From Actinomycetes bacterium (GTDB taxonomy: Bacteria; Actinomycetota; Humimicrobiia; Humimicrobiales; Humimicrobiaceae), in contig JAUWCR010000038.1 in assembly GCA_030609215.1 (NCBI GenBank), positions 1 to 9,034 of the forward strand: a stretch of 9,034 bases of DNA, written 5' to 3'. This document shows, in pieces, positions 1 to 6,587 of the stretch. The position numbers and the translations under genes were made by a program. The notes beneath the pieces are model-generated. The model was given only the letters and a program-made list of their open reading frames with translations. It was not told where the DNA came from and ran no database searches. How positions within the stretch are numbered: the stretch's first letter is position 1; every line of letters starts with the position of its first letter.

Positions 1-1863
1 CACAGGAATTAAATGATCTATTATACAGGCGTAGCTTCTCCTTTTTGCCTGAGTTCCTTCACTTGGATTGTTTATAATATAAGGATAAATATTAGGTAAA
101 TCCATAATAGCTAAATCAGGATAGCAGTTTTCTGATAATCCGATTGCTTTACCTGGAAGCCATTCCAGAGAACCATGCTTTCCTATATGCATGACAGCAT
201 CCGCTTTAAAAACATCTCTGATCCATCTGTAATATCCTAGATACTGCCAGGGCGGCGTCATGTCAGGGTCATGATATATTTTTGCTGGATCATCCAAAAA
301 CCCTCTTCTTGGCTGCAGGCCAATGAATATATTTCCATCTATAACCCCGGGAATTAACATTTTTTCTTCCAAAACCATCACTTTGCCAGGAGTTTTTCCC
401 CAATCCTTTTCCATTGCCAATCTATTTTTATCAGGAATATATTTAAAAAAATCTTTCGCATCCTTGCTTGAAATAGTATCAACAGCTTTTTCCAATATTT
501 CTTCTTCGCTATTCCAACGCAAGTCATTCGTTGCGCATTTTAAAATTTTATCAATAAGCTCATCACCAGTCTCTGGAATATAATCAAACTTGTAGCCCTT
601 ATTTTTCATAACTTTCATTAAATCAGCCACACTTTGTGTTGAATCAAGTCCAAAAGCACTTGCTATCTGATCATTTCTTGGAGGATAATTGTGGAAAATA
701 ATTGCTACCTTTTTATCTTTATTAGCAATGCTTGAAAGTTTGCCCCAATTTATTGCAAGTCTTATTGCCTTATCAGTTCTTTCAGGAATTGGGGCATATC
801 TTGCTACCCTCAAACCTGTCTTGGGGTCAAATTCACTACTTTCCCTGCTGCAAACAGGTACTGTAATGATAGCGCCGTCAAACTCAGGTAAAGCAACACT
901 CCACATTATGTCCAGAGGATTTAATCCTAATTTACTCTCTTTCCATTCACTGAAATTATTTAAAGTATTTACAACCTTTATAAAAGGAACATTTAGTTTT
1001 CTCAAAAACCATGTTCTTTTGAAGTTTTCATCATTATCTCTTTCCATATCTTCAACATATGTAGGATTATTCCTCTGAATAGAGCATAACGAAAAGAAAA
1101 GCAATGATAACATACTGCTTATAACAGCTTTTCCATTTAGCATAAAATAATTTTCAAAGAACCATGCCATGTCATGCTTGCTGTCTTCGGTAGAACTTTC
1201 TACAGCTTCAAAACATGCCAGAGCATTTGCACCTGTCTTCTCAATTCCTTCAATAATCCTGTCCACAAAGTCCAGGTTCTTTGTTACCCAATCCCTTTGA
1301 TAAAATAAGATTCCTACAGTCAGCTTATTAGTATCACAGAACTCTTCTACATACTCCTGCAGGGTTGGCAGGTGATTTAGCCTGGGATGGTAAATACCAA
1401 ACTGAGGTGGTTTTTCTGGCTCCCTGTATTCAACCTCTTTTATTTTGTAATAAGAAAGTAGATACAAAAGTAAATTTTTGTAATTTTTTTCTCCACTAAA
1501 TGCTATATATTTAAAAACATTTCTATAACCCTCAAACTCAATAGTGGAACTTTTTACCAAATCCGGTCTGGGCTCATATCCATAATCAAATATACAGGTG
1601 TCTACATTATTCTCCTTTGCCATCTCAATAAATTCATCATAATAAGGAAAAGAGGTTTCTCCGCCATGAAGATGGAGAATAATTAAATGGCTTTTTTTGG
1701 CTTTTTCTCTTGCTGTAGACATTAAATCAGGATTCATTGACGTATCAGGTAAAATCAAGTTAATGTCTACAATATTACCCCACTTATCATTTATAAAGCC
1801 AATAGCTTTATTTAATGGAAGTAAATCACTTTCTATTATAGTAAAATAAGTAATCCTTAACAT
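1..1863 (-). CDS. cobN: CobN-family chelatase large subunit, N-terminal part (runs off left edge)
   Basis: This is a partial gene: 621 codons are open from an ATG at 1863 to base 1, with no stop. It encodes the large, tetrapyrrole-binding subunit of an ATP-dependent cobaltochelatase (CobN/BchH/ChlH family), which inserts Co2+ into hydrogenobyrinic acid a,c-diamide or a related corrinoid in the cytoplasm together with an AAA+ I/D-type pair. Visible family signatures are FHNYPP near the middle, a PPWQYLGYYRW stretch, MHIGKHGSLEWLPGK from about residue 558 (the conserved H-x-G-x-H-G block), and NPSEGTQAKRR near residue 600. The family is usually about 1200-1300 residues, so about half is present. 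The start is supported by AAAGGAG placed 4 bases upstream. cobO lies 56 bases upstream with no terminator between them, so this gene is very likely co-transcribed with cobO under the cobalamin riboswitch. A Mg-chelatase H subunit or another metal-chelatase paralogue is the main alternative; the B12 context favours cobalt. Confidence 0.93.
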   Translation of the reverse strand, partial: MLRITYFTIIESDLLPLNKAIGFINDKWGNIVDINLILPDTSMNPDLMSTAREKAKKSHLIILHLHGGETSFPYYDEFIEMAKENNVDTCIFDYGYEPRPDLVKSSTIEFEGYRNVFKYIAFSGEKNYKNLLLYLLSYYKIKEVEYREPEKPPQFGIYHPRLNHLPTLQEYVEEFCDTNKLTVGILFYQRDWVTKNLDFVDRIIEGIEKTGANALACFEAVESSTEDSKHDMAWFFENYFMLNGKAVISSMLSLLFFSLCSIQRNNPTYVEDMERDNDENFKRTWFLRKLNVPFIKVVNTLNNFSEWKESKLGLNPLDIMWSVALPEFDGAIITVPVCSRESSEFDPKTGLRVARYAPIPERTDKAIRLAINWGKLSSIANKDKKVAIIFHNYPPRNDQIASAFGLDSTQSVADLMKVMKNKGYKFDYIPETGDELIDKILKCATNDLRWNSEEEILEKAVDTISSKDAKDFFKYIPDKNRLAMEKDWGKTPGKVMVLEEKMLIPGVIDGNIFIGLQPRRGFLDDPAKIYHDPDMTPPWQYLGYYRWIRDVFKADAVMHIGKHGSLEWLPGKAIGLSENCYPDLAIMDLPNIYPYIINNPSEGTQAKRRSYACIIDHLIPV

Positions 1864-1919
1864 AATTCTCCTTTGCATGTAAGAACATAAATTACTTTAT
1901 TAAAGAATATAAAACTACT

Positions 1920-2447
1920 TTATTTCTCGATTCCCTTTCTGGCTATAACACCATTGCTATAATAATGCTTTATTTCCCGCATTTCTGTAACGAGATCAGC
2001 TTTCTCTATTATTCTCTGATCAACTTTTCTTCCAGTTAGAACCAGTTCTGTATCATCTGGTTTCAAGTCAATTAAATCAAGAATATCTTCTAAATTAATT
2101 AATTTAAAATATACTGCTACATTTATTTCATCCAGTATAACTAAATCATATTTTCCTGAAGTTAAAAGATTCTTTATTTTTGCTACCCCATTCTTTGCGA
2201 CTTTTATATCTTCACTGCTGGATTCTTTCCTTATGAAAAATCCTCTCCCGTATTGTTCTATAGTAATATTATCTTTTAATTTTTCCAGTGCTTTAATTTC
2301 ACTATACCGCCTTCCTTTTATAAACTGAGCAATAAAGACTTGCAAATCGTAACCTGCAGCTCTTAAAGCCAGCCCAAAAGCGGCAGTAGTCTTTCCCTTT
2401 CCATCGCCAGTATAAACCTGCACATAACCTTTTTTCAATTTTCCCAT
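1920..2447 (-). CDS. cobO: Cob(I)yrinic acid a,c-diamide adenosyltransferase (corrinoid adenosyltransferase, CobA/CobO/BtuR type)
   Basis: The 175-residue cytoplasmic enzyme transfers the 5'-deoxyadenosyl group of ATP to reduced Co(I) corrinoid, giving the adenosylated form. Residues 13-20, TGDGKGKT, form the P-loop characteristic of this family. Also visible are the conserved QFIKG at 41-45, DEIN at 106-109, LTGR at 137-140 and a C-terminal ARKGIE. The length is within the usual range of about 170-200. The ATG at 2447 is chosen because AAGGGGAA lies just upstream and because family homology begins at once. The reading frame can be extended to a GTG at 2477, but that codon sits inside the riboswitch terminator hairpin and would add residues encoded by its U-run. 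The gene follows the cobalamin riboswitch directly and is 56 bases ahead of cobN, so B12 should repress the pair. Confidence 0.96.
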   Translation of the reverse strand: MGKLKKGYVQVYTGDGKGKTTAAFGLALRAAGYDLQVFIAQFIKGRRYSEIKALEKLKDNITIEQYGRGFFIRKESSSEDIKVAKNGVAKIKNLLTSGKYDLVILDEINVAVYFKLINLEDILDLIDLKPDDTELVLTGRKVDQRIIEKADLVTEMREIKHYYSNGVIARKGIEK

Positions 2448-2450
2448 ATA

Positions 2451-2458
2451 TTCCCCTT
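2451..2458 (-). promoter_or_regulatory. Ribosome binding site that fixes the cobO start
   Basis: On the minus strand AAGGGGAA ends 3 bases before the ATG at 2447, with the GGGG core 5 bases away. It lies downstream of the terminator U-run, so it is part of the transcript only when the terminator is bypassed. It argues for the ATG at 2447 over the in-frame GTG at 2477. Confidence 0.75.
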
Positions 2459-2462
2459 CGCT

Positions 2463-2498
2463 AAAATAAAAAATCACCCTCTTTCAACCGAAGAGAGT
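2463..2498 (-). terminator. Riboswitch-linked intrinsic terminator before cobO
   Basis: On the minus strand ACTCTCTT (2498-2491) pairs over all 8 positions, one of them a G-U, with AAGAGGGT (2483-2476), closing a 7-base CGGTTGA loop. It is followed after two bases by T6-A-T4 (2473-2463). Placed between the cobalamin aptamer and the cobO ribosome binding site, it is the expression platform: premature termination when the aptamer is occupied is the expected behaviour. The first three bases of the 5' arm (2498-2496) are also the last three of the proposed closing stem of the aptamer, so the two helices compete at their junction. Confidence 0.82.
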
Positions 2499-2648
2499 TA
2501 ATTAAATATTGACAGGTTTCCTGGCTTAAGGGACTTTACTCTTAGCCTTCCCAGCAGCTTTTTGCCAGTGGCATTATAAAGAGCACACACCCTATCACAG
2601 TGGCGGGACCACTCCAGATTTTAACTGGATTCCCTGATATAATTAACT
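2496..2648 (-). ncRNA. Cobalamin (AdoCbl) riboswitch aptamer
   Basis: The minus strand carries the conserved blocks of the cobalamin riboswitch in order. AGGGAATCC begins near 2636, followed by AAAATCTGGA, then the CCCGCCACTGTGA core near 2608-2596, then GCCACTGG, GGGAAGGC, and the B12 box AAGCCAGGAAACCTGTC at 2527-2511. A long closing stem can be drawn: AGTTAATTA (2648-2640) with TAATTAACT (2504-2496), nine Watson-Crick pairs. The element binds adenosylcobalamin (or another cobalamin) and here is followed by an intrinsic terminator, so control is probably transcriptional and negative, acting on cobO and cobN. The exact ligand class cannot be settled from sequence reading alone. Confidence 0.95.
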
Positions 2649-2813
2649 AGAATTAAAATAATTAATTCAGCTTTATTCAATTATAAAATGAACAATTAAA
2701 TACTAGTAAGAATAATACTATAATAAAATAAAAATACAATTCTTTTTCAGTTTTTTCTTCTTAACACCTAATTCTTTTACAAGAGATTCATGGTATCCTT
2801 CAAATATTACACT
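2649..2813. other. Intergenic stretch between hicA and the riboswitch
   Basis: These 165 very AT-rich bases hold the candidate promoter for the riboswitch transcript and no complete gene that I can support. After the hicA stop the same frame stays open for 31 codons (2813-2721) to a TAG at 2720-2718, reading EGYHESLVKELGVKKKK in its middle and ending in a short hydrophobic tail. It has no convincing start codon of its own. It could be chance or the remnant of a lost gene. I see no G+C-rich terminator hairpin after hicA. Confidence 0.5.
2680..2709 (-). promoter_or_regulatory. Candidate promoter for the riboswitch-cobO-cobN transcript
   Basis: A perfect TATAAT lies on the minus strand at 2685-2680, about 32 bases before the proposed aptamer closing stem, a sensible distance for a riboswitch leader. 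The -35 is weak: the best match at 18-base spacing is TTACTA, which agrees with TTGACA at only three positions. In DNA this AT-rich a TATAAT can arise by chance, so this is only the best candidate. Confidence 0.35.
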
Positions 2814-3035
2814 CTACAATTTTTCCCATTCCAACCTGCTGACATCAGCGTGCTTTAGAACTCTTGCTAACAATTCTTTTCCAATATCAGATTTGTGAGG
2901 GTTTGGTATTCTTACAGTAATATTACCCTTTTGCATAAATTGGTGGTTGCCGCCCGAGAATGGTCCATTAAAACCAATTTTTCTAAAATATTTTATTAAA
3001 TCGTTTCTTTTTATTTGACCGAATTTTGGCATCAT
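2814..3035 (-). CDS. hicA: HicA-family toxin (mRNA interferase)
   Basis: This 73-residue basic protein has the HicA (YcfA-like) pattern: an N-terminal helix ending in KIGFNGPF, then SGGNHQFM with His31 at the position of the catalytic histidine in the double-stranded-RNA-binding fold, then an IPNPHKSDIG segment and a C-terminal helix. Family members cleave mRNA and tmRNA in the cytoplasm and are neutralised by HicB. The ATG at 3035 overlaps the hicB stop by four bases (ATGA), which implies translational coupling; a second ATG follows immediately at 3032 and could be used instead. The length is typical. The histidine and surrounding glycines are intact, so there is no sign of decay. Activity is inferred, not shown. 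Confidence 0.88.
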   Translation of the reverse strand: MMPKFGQIKRNDLIKYFRKIGFNGPFSGGNHQFMQKGNITVRIPNPHKSDIGKELLARVLKHADVSRLEWEKL

Positions 3036-3277
3036 ACAGCAATCTTTTTTATTTTTAATCCAATTCCGTCAACAACTGGGATAGGTAAATCTTTTGATAT
3101 TCTACATAGGAGCCATTCTTCTAAAACTTCTTCCAGCTCTTCTCTGCATTTTTCCAAGCTTGTAGAATTTGAATACACTCCCTTGAAACCCGGGATTTCA
3201 CCATAATAACTATTATCTTCTTTAAGAATCTCGTACTTTGCTTTTTTCATTACATTTGATATATATTTTAATAACAT
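3032..3277 (-). CDS. hicB: HicB-family antitoxin, short form
   Basis: The 81-residue protein has the partial RNase-H-like HicB fold (UPF0150): YEILKEDNSYYGEIPGFKGV at residues 15-34, a TSLEKCREELEEVLEEWL helix at 39-56, and a final strand ending GLKIKKI. It should bind and block HicA. The ATG at 3277 is chosen because AAGGAG sits 9 bases upstream; an in-frame ATG at 3250 has no comparable site. It is encoded before hicA, the reverse of the E. coli hicAB order but common in this family. The protein stops right after the antitoxin domain, with no room for the C-terminal helix-turn-helix or ribbon-helix-helix domain that many HicB proteins use for autorepression, so DNA-binding control of the pair is doubtful. 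Confidence 0.87.
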   Translation of the reverse strand: MLLKYISNVMKKAKYEILKEDNSYYGEIPGFKGVYSNSTSLEKCREELEEVLEEWLLCRISKDLPIPVVDGIGLKIKKIAV

Positions 3278-3311
3278 TTATTTCTTCTCCTTAATTTCAA
3301 TTTTTTATTTA

Positions 3312-3339
3312 ATTATACACAGAAAAAATAATATTTAAA
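3312..3339 (-). promoter_or_regulatory. Candidate hicBA promoter
   Basis: On the minus strand TTTAAA (3339-3334, four of six matches to TTGACA) and a perfect TATAAT (3317-3312) are separated by 16 bases and lie about 35 bases before the hicB start. A short G+C-rich patch, CCAGCGCGGC (3350-3341), abuts the -35 and stands out in this AT-rich gap. An independent promoter is expected for a toxin-antitoxin pair, but the match is moderate. Confidence 0.4.
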
Positions 3340-3374
3340 CGCCGCGCTGGTTCTATTAATACTATAGTTTCAAG

Positions 3375-4355
3375 TTAAATTATTTTATTTTCCCTAAACC
3401 ATTTAATAGTATCTTTGATTGATTGCCTGACAGTACGGGGACTGTAGCCCAATTCCTTACTTGCTTTTTCATGGCTTATATAAGAATTACTCTGGAGAGT
3501 ACTTATGGAGTACCCTGTAAAGCGAGGGGTTGTATTTGTTAATTTATAATATATAGGTGTAAATACACCAGCAATTTTTGCCATCCAGATAGGCACCCTG
3601 GAGCAAGATGCCTCCACTCCAGTTATCTCTTCCAGCATTGACATTATTTCATCCATAGTCACTCTTTCACCGGATAAAATATAATTCTCTCCCGCCTTTC
3701 CTTTTTCAGCAGCTAAGATATGTCCTACTGCCACATCCCGGACATCAACAAAATCATAAGCGCCATTTATCATAAATTTAAGTTTCTTATTAATAAAGTC
3801 AATAAAAGTCTGGCTAATTGCAGATATCTTGAAATCGTAGGGACCTAAAACACCAGTTGGACATACTAATACTGAATCCAAACCATTCTTAGCAGCTTTT
3901 ACTACTTCCAAGCTAGCAAGAGCTTTCGACCTATCATACTCTCCTCTGTTATTTTTTGGGTTAAATGGCATATTTTCATCAATAACAGTTCCGAAAGGAG
4001 GCTCTTTTAATGCATGTATTGTGCTTGTATATACTAATCGCTTAACACCACATCTCAAGCATGCATTGACAACATTCCTGGTTCCCTCAAAGTTAATACT
4101 GCGTATTAATGATCTGTCGCCAGGCATGATTGAAATCATGGCAGCTAAATGATATACAATATCTGCCCCTTTAAATGATTTTATAAGAGAATCTACGTCC
4201 TGAATATTTCCAACAACCTTTTCTACCTCCAAGCCTTCAAGTGATTTTATATCGGAAGTAGGACGGGAAAATACTCTTACCGTCCTGCCTCTCTTAAGCA
4301 GTTCTCTTACAAGGACATTTCCTATACTTCCATTTGAACCGGTAACTACATCCAT
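3375..4355 (-). CDS. NAD(P)-dependent epimerase/dehydratase, extended SDR, dihydroflavonol-4-reductase-like
   Basis: This is a 326-residue cytoplasmic oxidoreductase of the extended short-chain dehydrogenase family. The N-terminal Rossmann motif is TGSNGSIG at residues 5-12. FSRPTSD follows the second strand; the arginine there is typical of members that prefer NADP(H). Also visible are HLAA at 69-72, the TST stretch at 110-112, the catalytic pair Tyr140-x-x-x-Lys144 (YDRSK), the FVDVRDVA block near 202-209 and a C-terminal ELGYSPRT...DTIKWF typical of this subgroup. All catalytic residues expected are present. Substrate cannot be told from sequence: the subgroup includes dihydroflavonol reductases and nucleoside-diphosphate-sugar, sterol and hopanoid enzymes. 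The start at 4355 has AAGGA 8 bases upstream. It lies 102 bases after cbiB behind a promoter-like sequence and is not a known B12 enzyme, so a link to the pathway is only positional. Confidence 0.9.
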   Translation of the reverse strand: MDVVTGSNGSIGNVLVRELLKRGRTVRVFSRPTSDIKSLEGLEVEKVVGNIQDVDSLIKSFKGADIVYHLAAMISIMPGDRSLIRSINFEGTRNVVNACLRCGVKRLVYTSTIHALKEPPFGTVIDENMPFNPKNNRGEYDRSKALASLEVVKAAKNGLDSVLVCPTGVLGPYDFKISAISQTFIDFINKKLKFMINGAYDFVDVRDVAVGHILAAEKGKAGENYILSGERVTMDEIMSMLEEITGVEASCSRVPIWMAKIAGVFTPIYYKLTNTTPRFTGYSISTLQSNSYISHEKASKELGYSPRTVRQSIKDTIKWFRENKII

Positions 4356-4393
4356 AAAATTATTCCTTAAATTTTATTATATTTTAAATTGGA

Positions 4394-4422
4394 ATATTAT
4401 ATTAACTTGCAGCATCCGTCAA
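4394..4422 (-). promoter_or_regulatory. Candidate promoter for the SDR gene
   Basis: The minus strand has TTGACG at 4422-4417, five of six to the -35 consensus. Downstream are two overlapping -10 options: TAATAT at 4399-4394 with a 17-base spacer, or a perfect TATAAT at 4401-4396 with a 15-base spacer. The start codon at 4355 would follow a short leader of about 30 bases. This is the best-looking promoter in the window and suggests the SDR gene can be expressed apart from the cobT-cobD-cbiB operon. Confidence 0.5.
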
Positions 4423-4457
4423 TATTTTGGCATACAACAAAAGTACAAATATTTCAT

Positions 4458-5468
4458 TTACTTACTAGCAATATATAAGATATATGAAAACAATAAATAT
4501 AAAATGACAACTAAAAACATAAATAATACAGATGTTAGTATGGAAAGCTTCAACGCCTTTCCAATATCGCCTACTTCAAAATCTTTCTTTTTTATGCCTA
4601 TATACTTACATGTTTTTTTGGCACCAAAATAATAATTTATTCCCCCAAGTCTTAACCCAAGAGCACCCGCGAAGGCTGACTCGGGAAAACCACTATTTGG
4701 GCTTTCATGCCTGGAGGAAAATCTTTTAATGATAGAAAAAGTCTCCTTTACCCTTCCGCCAACTGAAAAACTTAAAAACCCTGACATTAATGCAGTGAGC
4801 CTTGCAGGAATGAAATTTAATATATCATCAAATTTCGCAGAATAGTAACCGAAATCAATATATCTTTCATTTTTGTATCCTACTGTCGAATCTAAAGTGT
4901 TTACTGCCCTGTATAATATTGCCAGGGGAACGCCTCCGATTAAGTAATAAAATAATGGCCCAATCAGCCCATCAGATGTATTTTCAGAAATACTTTCAAT
5001 TGTTGCTCTTATCAGCCCTTTAAATCCTAAATCTTTTGTTGATCTTCCCACTATCCTGCCTACTTCTTTTCTTGATCTTTCTATATTCCCATCTTTCATA
5101 CTTCCAATTATTCTTTTTGTGTGCTCAATCATACTCCCATTGCAAATCATAAAATACAGCAGCACTGCTGAAACAATATTGCCAAAAATTAAATTTAACC
5201 TAAAAGAATAAAAAATGAGGAAAAATGATACTGCGTAAGTAATTAAAGATACTACTGCAAGAATTATAAACCCATTAATTTTTTTCTTACCTTTTGAGTA
5301 GCTATCTTTTAGCAATCCTTTTTCTAAAAACTTTATAAAATTTCCCATAATTACAACAGGATGCAATCTGGATTGTGGATCACTAAATATAAAATCCAGC
5401 ATGAAAGCTAAAAAAATAATTATTATTCTATTTAAAGGAAACTTTAAAATGATTAAACAATCCAACAT
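4458..5468 (-). CDS. cbiB: Adenosylcobinamide-phosphate synthase CbiB (cobalamin biosynthesis membrane protein)
   Basis: The 336-residue integral membrane protein joins (R)-1-amino-2-propanol O-2-phosphate (or aminopropanol) to adenosylcobyric acid, giving adenosylcobinamide phosphate. Family motifs are visible: DFIFSDP...HPVVIMG at residues 25-42, SENTSDGLIGP at 161-171, NTLDSTVGYKNERY at 190-203, the DDILNFIPARLTAL block at 214-227 and HESPNSGFPESAFAGALG at 254-271. Hydrophobic segments fall near 12-28, 66-88, 93-110, 167-187, 215-235 and 308-333. Length matches the family (about 310-330). The start at 5468 has AGGA 5 bases away and lies 12 bases after the cobD stop, so the two are one operon. 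The same protein is called CobD in Pseudomonas nomenclature, which should not be confused with the neighbouring cobD. Confidence 0.96.
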   Translation of the reverse strand: MLDCLIILKFPLNRIIIIFLAFMLDFIFSDPQSRLHPVVIMGNFIKFLEKGLLKDSYSKGKKKINGFIILAVVSLITYAVSFFLIFYSFRLNLIFGNIVSAVLLYFMICNGSMIEHTKRIIGSMKDGNIERSRKEVGRIVGRSTKDLGFKGLIRATIESISENTSDGLIGPLFYYLIGGVPLAILYRAVNTLDSTVGYKNERYIDFGYYSAKFDDILNFIPARLTALMSGFLSFSVGGRVKETFSIIKRFSSRHESPNSGFPESAFAGALGLRLGGINYYFGAKKTCKYIGIKKKDFEVGDIGKALKLSILTSVLFMFLVVILYLLFSYILYIASK

Positions 5469-5480
5469 TTTTTCCTAAAA

Positions 5481-6587
5481 TTACTTTCCTTTATATAAAT
5501 CTATATAATATTTTTTCAGGCAGCTTAGAAGTTTTTTATTTTCCCTGCCAGTTTTTACTGCTAACCTTATAAATCTATTATCCAGCCCCCTAAAATTGCT
5601 ACAATCCCTTACAAGCATCCCAAAATTTTTAGCTATATAGCTTCTAAGTTTATCAGAAGTAATTCTGCTATCATCAATCCTGCAAAGAATAAAATTTGCT
5701 GACGGTTTAAAAGGCTTAAGCCATTCTATCTCTCTTAAATCTTTAAAAAAAATATCTTTCTCTTTTAAAACATATTCCCTGCTTTTTTTTATAAAAACCC
5801 TATTTTTTAATAATTCTATTCCTATGAGTTGGGCCAAGTTATTTACCGACCATGTAGGCTGCCTCTTTAATAGTTTTTCAACTAATCCGCTATGGCCAAC
5901 CAGGCACCCAAGTCGGAGTCCGGGAATTGCAAAAAATTTAGTAAGGGCTCTTAAGACAGCAACATTTTTTCTTTTTAGCGCAAATTCTGCCAAAGTAAAC
6001 TTTTCATCTCCCTCTATAAAATCCATAAATGCTTCATCCACTATCACAAATATATTTTTTTTACTACATTTCCTTACTAAATATTTAATCTCATCTCCAT
6101 GTACAAGAAATCCAGTAGGATTGTTGGGGTTACAGATAAATATTACATCTACTCCCCTGTAAGCCTTTTTTAATATTCTATCTACATTAAAATCAAACCT
6201 GTCATCAACCATAAAATTTAAAAACTCACACATTGAGTTCACGGAAATTGATGCTCTTTCATATTCACTATAAGCTGGTACAAGAATCAATGCCCTTTTG
6301 GGAGCAAATGTATTCACCAGTAGATATATCAATTCATTTGAACCATTACCAGGCAACAAATTTTTAATATTAACATTTAAGCTTTTAGAAAGTTCTTTTT
6401 TAAGCAACTTATATTCAGGATCAGGGTAATGGTATATCTCATCTATTTCTTTATTGATAAGTTCCTTTATGCTGTCTGGTATTCCTAAAGGATTTATGTT
6501 TGAGCTAAAATCAATAATTTTATCACTAGAAATATTATATTTATCTATAGCTTCCCTTAAATTGCCCCCATGAGTAAAATTATTCAT
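5481..6587 (-). CDS. cobD: L-threonine-O-3-phosphate decarboxylase (CobD, PLP-dependent class I/II aminotransferase fold)
   Basis: The 368-residue enzyme decarboxylates L-threonine phosphate to (R)-1-amino-2-propanol phosphate, the substrate of CbiB encoded next. The HGGN near the N-terminus (residues 6-9) is a hallmark of CobD as opposed to HisC. PLP-fold motifs follow: GNGSNELI at 80-87, NPNNPTG at 153-159, DEAF at 184-187, LTKFFAIPGLRLG with the Schiff-base lysine Lys217, and an FIRLAVKT segment with Arg341 near the end. Length fits the Salmonella enzyme. The ATG at 6587 is preferred because it puts HGGN at residue 6; a further in-frame ATG at 6629 would add 14 residues lying inside cobT. 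From 6587 the gene overlaps cobT by 8 bases, suggesting translational coupling; the nearest AGGAG is 12 bases upstream, inside cobT. A histidinol-phosphate aminotransferase is the main alternative, made unlikely by HGGN and by context. Confidence 0.93.
   Translation of the reverse strand: MNNFTHGGNLREAIDKYNISSDKIIDFSSNINPLGIPDSIKELINKEIDEIYHYPDPEYKLLKKELSKSLNVNIKNLLPGNGSNELIYLLVNTFAPKRALILVPAYSEYERASISVNSMCEFLNFMVDDRFDFNVDRILKKAYRGVDVIFICNPNNPTGFLVHGDEIKYLVRKCSKKNIFVIVDEAFMDFIEGDEKFTLAEFALKRKNVAVLRALTKFFAIPGLRLGCLVGHSGLVEKLLKRQPTWSVNNLAQLIGIELLKNRVFIKKSREYVLKEKDIFFKDLREIEWLKPFKPSANFILCRIDDSRITSDKLRSYIAKNFGMLVRDCSNFRGLDNRFIRLAVKTGRENKKLLSCLKKYYIDLYKGK

Noticed and set aside
323..1078. Open frames on the plus strand opposite the left-hand cobN (323-583 and 689-1078)
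   Set aside because: Both are low-complexity Ser/Leu/Phe-rich shadows antisense to a strongly conserved coding frame.
1864..1919. Terminator between cobO and cobN
   Set aside because: Only a 4-base inverted repeat is visible and there is no U-run after a stable stem.
2448..2477. Longer cobO start at the in-frame GTG at 2477
   Set aside because: The codon lies within the terminator stem and the extra residues are encoded by its U-run; a good ribosome binding site sits right before the ATG at 2447.
5824..6162. Plus-strand open frame opposite cobD (also those at 3015-3206, 4532-4729 and 8579-8809)
   Set aside because: Each lies antisense to a well-supported gene and has no family signature.
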